From positions 652,245 through 714,244 of the forward strand of contig MNCI01034769.1 in assembly GCA_015680685.1 (NCBI GenBank): a stretch of 62,000 nt of DNA, in the 5' to 3' direction. The notes below the pieces were generated by a model, which was given only the letters and a program-made list of their open reading frames with translations, had not been told where the DNA came from and did not search any database. How positions within the stretch are numbered: the first letter of the stretch is position 1; each line of letters begins with the position of its first letter. Shown one piece after another: positions 46,470-56,394 of the stretch. The DNA is from Gnetum montanum (lineage: Eukaryota; Streptophyta; Gnetopsida; Gnetales; Gnetaceae). The position numbers were made by a program, and so were the translations under genes.

Positions 46470-47060
46470 TGTATCATAGGATGCGATGCATGGAACTCGC
46501 TTCTTCATGATCTTTCCAAATGTATTTTGTTTAGAAATCTCCAAGGAAAGATCTCTAATGCCCATTTTTGCATCAATAGTACTCAACCAAGTCCTTCTTA
46601 TATTAATTGAAAGTCTCCCTCTCAATTTTCAACTGTGATTACTAGGAAATTGGTAAGATACAACCACCCAAAAATAGTGATCACAATATCCTCCACTAGT
46701 TCCAACTGAACAATGGTGAACTAATCTATCAATTCTAAATAGGTTTTTCCCTTTTGAAGAGGATCTAGGTTCCAACCATTTTACATTTTGTGAGAAATCA
46801 TGTTAACTCTGGAACCTAAGTCAAGAAGAACCTTGCATGGCTCATTCCTAGCAATCTGCAAATAGTTGAGAGGACTTCTAGGATCAACTCTTTTCCTAGA
46901 AAGGAAGAATTTGGTTTGAAGGGTTCTTAAAAGGAATGGATGGAGAGGATGAAGAAGTATAGGGAAACCACCCACATAAGTAGATGAGGGTTTAGTACGG
47001 CCATTAATTTGAAAGAATGATCTTTTATGGGATCTTGGTTTCGAACCACTCAATTGAGGA
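46470..47060 (-). pseudogene. Element A aspartic protease region
   Basis: The frame at 46781-47053 ends PRSPLNYLQIARNEPCKVLL then DLGSRVNMISHKM. This keeps the active-site Asp (D-L-G-S, the D-[TLS]-G triad of retroviral-type proteases in this lineage). After a stop it continues to the ..NAKMGIRDLSLEIS and FGKIMKKRVPCIAS-type block near 46480-46590. It is the best-preserved protease active site in the window, but the frame is interrupted. Confidence 0.75.
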
Positions 47061-48536
47061 GCTAGCTATAAGTTAATGGCCCTAGTAGCATTACATTGTT
47101 GCAGCTAGGATTAGATGATAATTGGGTTGAGGGTGGAGGAACATGTTTTGAAGGATGAGGAGGGTGATAGGGATATGGTGTTTTCCCTATATTAGATAGA
47201 GAATGAGTTTTGTAATACTCTAGAGGGTAGTACTGATGCTAAAGAGAAGCATGACTAGAAAAGTCATGTGAAAACATTGGTTGCTAAGCATAGTACCCAT
47301 AAAAATTTGGCTACCTATAAGGGTACTGCTACCTTGGTGGTGGCATCCCCCATGACTATGGATGTTTCCATTGCTGATACTATTCATATGATTGTGGTGG
47401 AGCTCCACTTGGATAATAAGCTTATTGTTCGTGGTGGAACTACCTTGGGTTGCCTTGAGGATAAGGCAACCTTCTAGGTGCTTACCTTTATGCTAGTCTA
47501 CTATTCAGAGCATACATTCTAGATTCCTGTAACTATAATATAATAGGACAACATCCCTTGGGATGTTCATATTGGCAAATTCCACACTCACCAACCTCTT
47601 CTATTACCATAGCCTTGCCCTTACCCCTTTAGTAGGCATGTTCAGCTTCTTTCCTTCTCCTGTCATGACAAGCACTACCTTGTTCTATGGATTCTTCCAT
47701 AATTTTTAGAGTAGTTTGAAATCTTTCATTCAAAGATTCCCACATTTTGTCAACCTTAGCTAAAATTTTTGATACAAACTTTTGAATTAGTAAGGTTGTT
47801 CGCTATATCACCTCATCAAGTGGTGCTTCCCCCTCACTATCATAGAATTAGAACTCCCTTTTTTCTTATGGAAGAATCTTAATTATACTCCTTAGCACTT
47901 TTCCATTTTCTCATATCACCTTCTTCTTTTGAAAACTAATCAATCAGTTGTTGAATCTTATGGGATCTTAGTTTTGAAAATCTCCCTTAGGCTTAGACCC
48001 CAAGAGTTCTCCTCATTTTTGATCAAAAATCATCTATGATATGACAAAGCTACTTCCATTGAGAATAATCATGGCTAGGACATTTATGCAAAAGGGAATA
48101 ATACCTACCTGTGGTAACATCTAAGGGTTCATGTATTCCTTGTTCCCAGCCTTGGATTTTCCTTCATAGGTTTGACACTCTGGCATACATCTGATACTTG
48201 TCATTAAACAGTTCTAGCATTGTACTCCATCAATGGATTGATTCTGGTTCCAGAGACTAGTACCACCTTTTCATTTCCTTAATGAGTGTTCTAGGGAATG
48301 CTTGAGATTTTACCAATCATTTTCAATATTTTGTAAGGCACAGGCATCATGAAAGGCTAGTAAATATGTTTGAGGATCTAAGTTGTATCCCCCTTAGATC
48401 TACAAATATTATTCATGTCTAGCCTCTTGATTCAGCTATCTTTCACATGCCTAGTAGGAATTTTGATAACCTTTTCAATGTTGAGCATATTTCAAGTGGC
48501 CCATAGATGTTCATCATCATAATATCAATGATGCTT
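47061..48536 (-). pseudogene. Element A gag, 5' part missing
   Basis: Minus-strand text aligns with C gag. It includes the linker near 48440-48490 (CAGGCATGTGAAAGATAGC in C, CTAGGCATGTGAAAGATAGC in A), the capsid-like block near 48050-48330, KVVSKILAKVDKMWESLNER-like text near 47740, and the knuckle remnant YEHPKGCCP near 47555 with the first Cys pair altered. At 48536 similarity to C gag stops and the inverted ORF3 fragment begins. ORFs on the plus strand here (47268-47477) are shadows. Confidence 0.65.
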
Positions 48537-48779
48537 GTCATATCTGAAGTAAGGGCAGAGCATGCTGAAGCTGATGTGCAGAAACTACAAGAATATCTCA
48601 TAGCCCTACAAGCAACACAGCGGGATCCTTTGCAACTCGTTCCCTTAGACCAGCTAAACAACTTTAGAACGGAGCAACTCACAAAGTTGATCGCAGAAAA
48701 TAAGAAGGTGGCAGGAGAAAAGGAGACAGCCACTTGGGATGCCTCCGTAGCAAGGGCACAAACTCATGCGCATATTAAG
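48537..48779 (+). pseudogene. Plus-strand ORF3 fragment, inverted relative to element B
   Basis: The frame SEVRAEHAEADVQKLQEYLI, then DQLNNFRTEQLTKLIAENKK, then THAHIK matches the minus-strand ORF3 of B at 50497-50741. I count about 10 differences in 243 bases (about 96% identical). It ends at ATTAAG, where B LTR sequence starts at TGCGACGAGC. The host 119-codon frame then runs on into the LTR by chance. It is either a fragment of a second ORF3 in which B inserted, or a copy of B's own ORF3 joined in reverse. Confidence 0.75.
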
Positions 48780-49209
48780 TGCGACGAGCAACCAAGTCTT
48801 GATCAACCATACACATCTTGGACCTTGTGCATGACTACCACTGGGATTACCAAGCGTAGATCCTAGGTACGCCACTAGGCTACCAAGTAGTCACACTTAA
48901 ATGCTCGTAATCAAGTCGTACTTGTTCTACGTTCTAGGAGTGTATGGGTGAGAGAGAGAAAATAGTAAATAACATTAAATAAATAAAGAAATAAATAACA
49001 AAGTGACTACTGCAATGATGAAGTAATCTTGATCTTTATTGCGAGTCATGTACATGTCCAAGTACATCACACTCAAATAAAGACACCGTACAATTACATT
49101 CATCACACTGTGGGCAGACACGGAAAAATAATCTAACTCTGGAGGGATCAAACTGCTAGAGCTTCGCTACTTCTAACTCCTAATTAATGTACAAGGGAGA
49201 GTCGCGTAT

Positions 49210-49217
49210 TATTTATA
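49210..49217 (-). promoter_or_regulatory. TATA box of the element B 3' LTR
   Basis: TATAAATA (minus). In the 5' LTR copy the same site reads TATCAATA-like (near 57115-57125) and is damaged. Confidence 0.65.
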
Positions 49218-49224
49218 GATATGA

Positions 49225-49345
49225 TGGTGGACTACGATATCACGTACGCAATATTGTAGGGAATACGCGATATCGTGTACGCGATATTGCAAGGGATGCG
49301 ATATCGCAGTGGACGTAATATCGTGTACACAATATCGTGGCCAAT
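49225..49345. repeat. Palindromic repeat array in element B U3 (3' LTR)
   Basis: About five imperfect copies of a self-complementary word close to GATATCGCGTACGCGATATC, for example ACGCGATATCGTGTACGCGA at 49254-49273. Further copies occur in the 5' LTR (57135-57185) and in the internal spacer (52808-52885). Confidence 0.75.
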
Positions 49346-49363
49346 GCAAAACACATCTCATCA

Positions 49364-49376
49364 TACCCCTACGACT
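49364..49376 (-). other. Polypurine tract of element B
   Basis: The minus strand reads AGTCGTAGGGGTA immediately before the LTR start. Confidence 0.55.
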
Positions 49377-49533
49377 AAATAAAAACTCGTCCTCGAGTTA
49401 CAAGGAGAACAAGCTTCATTGATTACATAGTGGATAGGTATGGGATTATTAACTAGAAAAATAAAAAATGAAATGATGTCGCAGTGTGGGAAGACACAAC
49501 ATAGAAAAAATACTACACTACAAAAAATGAAAC

Positions 49534-52323
49534 TCATGTAGTTCCTGGTGGCGGTGGCTCCTCCATGGGTGCTTTCCCTTTGTCACATGCTCCAAGCTTT
49601 GAATGTTGATGACGTTGAAGAATGGCCTAGAGCTTCTCCTTTTCGGTTCGAGGATCTTGTGTCGTCCATGCTAATGTTTCGATATTTGAAGGAGTTGGCA
49701 CTTCCCACGAACAGGGTAGTTGTGGGAACATCTGATTAGCTTTGACATACCATGCTGCGAACACCTGTCGTTCCTCTTCATAGGCTCTAGCTTTGTCTTG
49801 GTATTCATGAAGCTCTGTTAGTTGGCGAGCCAAGTCAGTTGCAACATCTTTCTATCCCTGGTAGCTTTCTTTTACCATCGCAAGTTTAGAATTTGCAACA
49901 TCTAGTTTCTCAGCCAGCTTCTTGCGCTCTGCAAATTCTGTTTCATATTTGATGTGGGTGGAAGCTACCTGCTACTCGAGCTCTGACCTCGGGCATCCTA
50001 CTGTTAACATGGCCAGGTTGGCATATCTAAGGTTTGCCAACTCCATGTATTCAGTCAATTCTTGGATCTGTAGGTCCCGATTCTTAACTTTCGCTTGGTG
50101 GGTGAAGGCATAAGTGTCTAATATGGCCCTCCAATCCGTGTGCTGAGCACTGATGTTGTTGATTTGAGCCTTGGCCATATGGATCTCCTTCTCCAGGATT
50201 TGTTTGTACATCCCCACCTGATCACAAAAATGCTCCTTTAGCTTCTTGTGTCGTTTAGCCTCATTTTACCATGCGCTTATCTCAATTCCTTATTTCTAGC
50301 GAATAGCATGTACCTCCTCCATTGAGAGGGTTCGGTTCTCTCTGGCTAAACGACTTACATCTTGGTTGACCCGAATGAATTGTTCTCGCAACTAATGAAA
50401 GTGTTCATTGAGAACATTCTTTTGTTTCTCTACGGAGGTCAACCGAAGGTTATCTGCAACCAACTGCTTATTTTCTTCTTCTAAGGCCCTGAGTGCCTTA
50501 ATATGCGCATGAGTTTTTGCCCTTGCTGCGGAGGCATCCCAAGTGGCTATCTCCTTTTCTCCTGGCACCTTCTTATTTTCTGCGATCAACTTTGTGAGTT
50601 GCTCCGTTCTAAAGTTGTTTAGCTGGTCTACGGGAACGAGTTGCAAAGGATCCCACTGTGCTGCTTGTAGGGCTATGAGTTGTTCTTGTAGTTTCTGCAC
50701 TTCAGCTTCAGCATGCTCTGCCCTTACTTCAGATATGATCAGCTTCCCCTTTGTGGAAATGAGGTCTGATTGAATTGCTGTTACATCCTGGGGGATGTCA
50801 AATAGAGACATCTTTACTTGTCCCATTTGAAGCAATCTGTCAAATACATCCTCATGTTCCGTAGGAGTCATTGAGGTTCCGACAAGAGTTTGAGCATCCC
50901 GTGCTCCTGAAAGATCTACCGGTGGCACAAGAAGTACGTTAAAGGATTCCTTGATGTGGTTAGCGACCACTTTAGTAGCTCCCGTGGCATCCTGGTGTTG
51001 CATGACCACCATAGTGGCCCCTTCACCAGTCTCTAACTATACTTGAAAAGATGTCACATTTCCTTAGATTTTTTATGATCATCTGCTTTCCCCTCCTCCT
51101 GTTTGAATTGATAATTCATCCCTTGTGCAATCTAATGAAATAGTAGGCTGGTCGGCATCATCGATGACATGGAAGAGGTTTGTGTCATCACGACTTCCCC
51201 AACTAACCATCTCAGCGATGGCCCTAAGATGGCTCATCGATGGTATGTAGTCTTGCAATGGCAGTGGCTGATCCTAACCTATACTGGGTCCTGCTTCATG
51301 TTGTTGGCTGGGACCTATGGCTGGAGGTTAACTGGGTCCTGCAAGTTGAGTTGCAGGTGGTCCAGTCATCTGTTCTTCTTCTTCATCGGGTCTTAGCTCT
51401 TCGCCAGTGCTCTTTCTTGGAGCTGGCGCCTTTAGTAATTCAGCATAAGAAGCGTTCTGGGCTTTTCGGAGGACATCATTTGTGTATCCTCGAATACCAG
51501 CCCATCAGCATAGTTTTCTGGTAAGGCAGGGAAAAGGCAACACCATCTTCCCTGTCTTTCGTTCTTCAAATCACCTCAGGATCTCCATCAAATATAGATG
51601 GGGTAGGTTAGCGTTAACCTTTCCCATCAACCCTGCACATCCTCTAGCCGCATATGTCTATATTCTTTTCAAACCTTTTGTGGGGAAGAGGTGATAGGTT
51701 CCAATTTTGAAATAAACCCGCTCTTCCGTCATCAACTCACCAAAAGCTTTATCTCTGCAATAAGCCTTCTCTAACCAATCCTTTCACACATTAGGGTCTG
51801 ATTGGGTAGATAACCGAGCAACATGGGGGCCTGAATTTGGAAGGTTTAAGACTTCCAAAATCACCTATGTAGAAAAGTCTACTATCACACCACAAATGTT
51901 AATCATGGTGCCTTGCTCCTTATTGTGCCAGAACTGGTACATTTCATCTAAGTACCAGGCACCACATTCAGAGAGGACAGGCCATAAGGGAGACCCCTTG
52001 AGGTGATCCCTAATAGCCTCAGGAGCAAACTCTGCAAAATATTCAAATTTTAGCTCCACAATCACCGCAACAACTATGGACTTCGTACAGATAGCCTGAA
52101 CACATTCCAGGGGCAACGTGAGTTGTTGTCCTGGTTCAGGCATAGCAGCAGCTCCTCCTTCTACCTGCCCGGACCGTCTGGTAGGAGGTTCTTCTTGATG
52201 GATGCTAAATGAGTGCACCTCCTGTTCTGTAGGTTGTTTGGTAGGGCCTTGTTTTCTACCTCTCCGAGGTTGTTTTGCTCCACCTTGAACAGGACCCTCC
52301 TGCTGTGCACGCTTCGCGGCCAT
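49534..52323 (-). pseudogene. Element B ORF3: long accessory protein with transposon-protein-like N-terminus and coiled coil
   Basis: ATG at 52321-52323, stop TGA at 49534-49536, 930 codons with about 15 internal stops and almost no frameshifts. Residues 1-40 are basic (MAAKRAQQEG, QPRRGRKQGPTKQ). Residues about 90-300 hold LKFEYFAEFAPEAIRDHLKG, YLDEMYQFWHNKEQ, GVIVDFS and VLNLPNSGPH, which recall the G..VDFSP..IN..L.LP pattern of the plant putative-transposon-protein / Athila ORF1 type. A Pro-rich linker follows, then from about 440 a long heptad-like coiled coil (LIISEVRAEHAEAEVQKLQE; LRALEEENKQLVADNLRL; QIQELTEYMELANLRYANLA) to a Pro-rich end PMEEPPPPGTT. Several stops are TAG/TAA where Gln is expected. 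Role unknown; structural or chaperone is guesswork. Confidence 0.65.
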
Positions 52324-52399
52324 TCTGCAATCACATGGGCCAAATGTTAGTAAGGTTGTTTTTAAAGTCAAGTTATACCTTACTACTTATCTTAATTAA

Positions 52400-54290
52400 A
52401 GATCTTGTGTTCTAACATGTGATCATGCCCGAAAATTATAATAATGGATCTTGTGACTTAGGTGGGTTTCATTTTAATCTCCCGGTGTACCTAAGGTCAT
52501 ATGATTTTTGGCACACTTTTTCTAAGTGTTAGTTTTAATTACCCTAATTGATGTCATTTGGGCGATGATAAATTTCAAAAAAAATTAGGCACTTTTCGAT
52601 AAGTGTCTCTCCCCACGACAAAACTGAACACTCTGGGTTCAAGCAGGTTCAAATGGAATTAAAATTAGAGCACCAGTGAGTGAGATATGAGTGAAAAAGC
52701 AAGGGTCACACAATCGCAAGTCACAGAGAAAAATTTCAAGAACTCCCCCCACGTAAATGGAAAAATGATGCTAAGTGTTGCGGCAAGGGTTCCTATTTAT
52801 TGGTAAATAGGACACGATATCGCGTATGGTACATCACGTACGCGATATCTCGTGGGACGCAATATCACGTACGCAATATCTCGGTCCTACTAATGTGACA
52901 CATGAAAATATTGATTTTTTAATGATTTTTCTTGAAATTAATGTTAACTATTAAGGACATTAGCAACTATTAATATATCCTAGGGTAATTTCATCAAATC
53001 GAAAGGCACTCTTAATGAAAATGACGTGAACTTGAGCAATAAAAATTTGGCGGCTACAAAAAAAGGGAATGTAATAGTACATTGGAACGTTAAAATGTAG
53101 AGGGATAATGGTAGGGAAAGAAAATTATAAAAAATTAAGCTGAGGGTAAGAAATTGTGTGTTTAAACTAGAGAATTAGTGAAGATTACAAAAAATTACAC
53201 AAGTGGGTCCTCCCCAAAGCAGGTTTCAACCTATTATGCCCTTGTGTAACCACACTTAAAGTGTCCGTGGGCACTAGAAGGGTTAAATGTAATCCGCACT
53301 AACTCAACAAAACACACTCATGTAAGTATCATCGAAATGAGATGAAGATTCTATGCTACACGGGACATGAGCGACAATTACATGAACAGTAAGATGAGAC
53401 AAAGTGTAGAAAGGGATCGTAGAGATTGGGACATGAGGTAATTGACCCAGGCACAGTGAATCCTGCGTGTAAAGCATGATTAATGTGTCATTGACCCATC
53501 GTTCCAAGATCAGGACCAAGTCCATCCTTCAATCAGTGGCATCGCATCGTTTCATCCAATGGTGAACAACTATGAGAGTACCATAACAACAAGGTGTACA
53601 ATCACTTGGCGTTTTATGCTAGGGAGGAGTGACTTTTGTTTTGTGGCACTTTGTTTTTTTTTCTTCTCTTTTTTTTTCACTTTACTAAATCTAGAGAAGC
53701 CAGCAACCTTCAGGCATGGGTGCATGTCTTTCCAGTGGGACCCCCTAGAACAGCATTTGATTTTTGAGTGCCCTTTTGATTACTCTTACTCCCATTTTTC
53801 ATTAGATCTACAAGGATCTTAGTACAACCACGTTGCATGATAACTCCCACAAAGGTCACCAAAGAGAATCCACAAGTCCCCTTGACGTCACACCCTAATC
53901 ATTCCATCTTGATCCATCCTTCTTAATTCTGGGTACAATGAACACAAAATTAATTTTAAGTTTTAGAAATTTCAAGAATATCACTGTACCCTTGAACAGA
54001 ACCTCGTATTTATAGAGTGGATGAGTGGGTGTAATGGGCTCACTATTCCAAATAATTGACAACACATGACTTAATAACATAAAACACACCTCAACCAATG
54101 ATCCACATGAGTTTTTTATTTATAGATGAGATTACTTACAAAAAGGGTAAAAAGAAAAAAACACAAAAAAGATAAAAAGGAAAAAAGATAAATAAAAAAG
54201 TTGAAAAATGAACAACTGGAAAACAAAAAGTTGTAAAATTAAAGAAAAATAAAAAGTGGTTATTAATCCTGCTTGTCATTGAAATGGTGG
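52400..54290 (-). other. Element B spacer between gag and ORF3, with palindrome array
   Basis: Non-coding. Palindrome copies close to GATATCGCGTACGCGATATC occur at 52808-52885. GTGGGTCCTCCCCAAAGC near 53201 and TTCAGGCATGGGTGCATGTC near 53710 match the El-1 and A spacers, showing that this is the normal post-pol spacer now joined directly to gag. Open frames here are chance. Confidence 0.6.
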
Positions 54291-54392
54291 GTATTCCCCA
54301 TAACTAATCGGTTGAGTATGGCAAGGACTAATAAATGAAAAATAAGAATCCTTGCATATCGGAAGTATTCGAATCAGCCTATACTTATCCCC

Positions 54393-56261
54393 TCAGGGTT
54401 CACACACTTGATTGTAATAAGCATAGTGGGGCACTTCATACGATGTAGTTCTCAAATAACGAGTTGACCCACTATGATTTTGGTGACCGTTAGATGGTAT
54501 GCAAGGATTAGGATGATGCCTCCCATAGTTGTGTTCATTGGGCCATATTGTTGTTGGAGTGTAAGTTGGTGGCCCTGATGAAGTTACATGAGGCGTTGGG
54601 TTCGAAGGTAAGGGTGCACCACATTGTGGGACTTGTGCTGGGTTGGAAGGTGCAGTGGCCTTAGAATTGTGTTGTCCCTTCCTACGGCCATGTTTAAAGA
54701 AAGGACGCTTTTGATGTTGAGGAGGCTCTTCATTACTGTTAATAGTAGTAGCACAAGTGTTGTTCATGGGTTGTTGCTGTGGTACAAACACCTTAGGAAT
54801 AGTTGGTGGCATTGTGGAAGGAGGGAAAGGATAAGAATGTTGAAAGTTAGGAGGAATATAAGGTGCACAAGGTGGTGGTTGTGTTGGAGGTATGGGTTGA
54901 TGGTATTGTGGAGAATAGTACTGTGGTGAGATAAAGTGTGGCAGCCCAGATGGAGAAATAGGATGTTGAACGTGATAAGCATTTGGATTCGGAAAATATG
55001 AAGGGTGCCTCCAGTCTAAGGGTGGTCTCCCCCACGACTGGGATGGTTGCCACTATGGTCTAACACAGTATCTCTATACGAACTCTGGATGTAGCATATT
55101 TCCCTAATGCTCATGTAGATGTAACAATATTTGGCATTGGCCCTTGGGGTGATTGTACAGGCATATGTTGCATTCATACGTATGATTGGCAATTGAGCAC
55201 TTATTCCCTTTATTCTTATTTTCTTAGTGTCTATTGTTTTGTCCTGCTTCTTGGGTTGTCAAAACTCTATCTCCAATGATGTTGATATATTCTCCACACT
55301 TTTGATTGATCCATTTCAACATCTTATTGATCTTTTCCTTGGCTTCTTCCAATGATTATTGTATTGGCAAAGATGATGTTTCCACCTTGAGATTTGTTGA
55401 TTTCTCCTTGTTATGATCAGGGACCTTTGTTAAGTTGAAATTTTAGTCTCATTGATGTTTTTCAACACTCTCCCATCTAGCTAATTATCCTTCTTCTTTT
55501 GCTACCTGCTTAATAAGCTCTTGGATTTGATGGGTTCATAGTTCATATAGTTGACCTTGGGCATACATTCCTAAGGTCTCTCTTGTTTCATTACGTAGCC
55601 CATCAATGATATGGTACATTAGCCTTTCCTCGAAAAACCCATGGCCTAGACAGTTGTTTAATAGTGAATAATATCTTTCTAAGGACATGTCCAAGGGTTC
55701 ATGTTTTTCTTGTTTCCACTCTTGGATTTGTTTCCTCAAGGCTAACACTCTTGCGTAGGTTTGATATTTTTCGTTAAAGACTTCTACCATTGTTGACCAG
55801 CGTCGTATTGAATTTGGTTTTAACGATCTATACCATACTTTTGCTTGGTCAACGAGTGTCATAGGAAAGAGCTTAAGTTTTTTCCACCCATTGTTAATGT
55901 TATTCCATGTCCAGGTATCATAGAAGGCTTCTAAATGTTGATGTGGATCTAAGTCATAGCCTCCTAAAAATGTAGGAAAGTTGTTTGAATCGAGCCTAGG
56001 TAGTCAGCTCTCTTTACGATGCCTACGTGAGATTCGAACAGCCTCTTGTATTTGCATTAAGCTTGTAGTGGCCAGTGGGGGTTCATCGTCATCAGGTAAG
56101 TTAGGCTTTCATGCATTGTGATGACGTTGTTTTTTTTCATGCTTATAGGAAACTCCCACTTCAAGTTGTATACTCCAATCTTCATCGTCATATAGTTCGT
56201 TGGTTCTCCAATGAACTTCCTCACTAAGTGTGGTGTTATTATTATCTTGTAGGAGAGGCAT
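54393..56261 (-). pseudogene. Element B gag (nearly complete)
   Basis: ATG at 56259-56261 (MPLLQDNNNTTLSEEVHWRT), acidic segment ELYDDEDW, then PRLDSNNFPTFLGGYDLDPH leading into the capsid-type block: DTWTWNN.. then MTLVDQAKVWYRSLKPNSIR, VEVFNEKYQTYARVLALRKQ, LDMSLERYYSLLNNCLGHGF, LMYHIIDGLRNETRETLGM. Near 55134-55172 is a knuckle CNICLYNHPKGQC. After that comes a long Pro/His-rich tail ending YYNQVCEP and a stop at 54393. A few stops and about two shifts interrupt it. The protein ends at a true-looking terminus instead of running into protease, consistent with a stand-alone gag. Confidence 0.75.
55134..55172 (-). other. Zinc-knuckle motif in element B gag
   Basis: C-N-I-C-L-Y-N-H-P-K-G-Q-C, spacing C-x2-C-x3-H-x4-C, one residue shorter than the usual CCHC knuckle (C-x2-C-x4-H-x4-C). 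The same HPKG core survives in A, C and E with one or more Cys lost. It would bind element RNA. Confidence 0.6.
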
Positions 56262-56375
56262 TGTTGTGTGTGAATTTATGTGTGAATTTTTATAATTATT
56301 ATTTTCTGAAAGATATATCGTTAAGTTCTTTATAGCGACCTTTTATGATATAACTAATCTAGATAACTAGCATCG

Positions 56376-56393
56376 TCCCTGGCAACGGCGCCA
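56376..56393 (-). other. Element B primer-binding site, 17/18 match to tRNA-Asp
   Basis: The plus strand reads TCCCTGGCAACGGCGCCA against the tRNA-Asp(GUC) tail TCCCCGGCAACGGCGCCA, recalled from known plant tRNA. Only one position differs. It sits one base inside the 5' LTR and is the best-preserved PBS in the window. Confidence 0.9.
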
Positions 56394-56394
56394 A

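Larger units (their letters stand above)
37286..48536 (-). mobile_element. Element A: Ty3/gypsy element with gag, pol and ORF3, 5' end lost
   Basis: In transcription order (right to left): gag (to 47480), PR, RT, RNase H, IN, spacer, ORF3, PPT, 3' LTR (37286-38133). It sits in the spacer of C, in opposite orientation. Its gag breaks off at 48536, so the start of gag, leader, PBS and 5' LTR are missing. The 5 bases left of the LTR are TAAGT (37281-37285); the partner duplication is not found. It is of the same subfamily as C by LTR and pol similarity. Confidence 0.8.
48780..49363 (-). repeat. Element B 3' LTR, outer end missing
   Basis: It matches 56697-57198 of the 5' LTR from GCGACGAGCAAC onward and ends ACACATCTCATCA before the PPT. 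The first about 300 bases of the plus-strand LTR (TGATGAGTGGCGAGG..) are absent; ORF3 sequence takes their place. TATAAATA lies at 49210-49217 (minus) and AATAAAGA near 49030-49045 (minus). The U3 start holds a palindrome array. Confidence 0.8.

Noticed and set aside
48507-48866. 119-codon plus ORF running across the ORF3/LTR joint
   Set aside because: Only codons up to 48779 match ORF3. The rest is LTR sequence read by chance, so it is not a real fusion gene.
51169-51696. Overlapping plus-strand ORFs (51169-51396, 51240-51524, 51482-51694)
   Set aside because: Antisense shadows of ORF3 in B.
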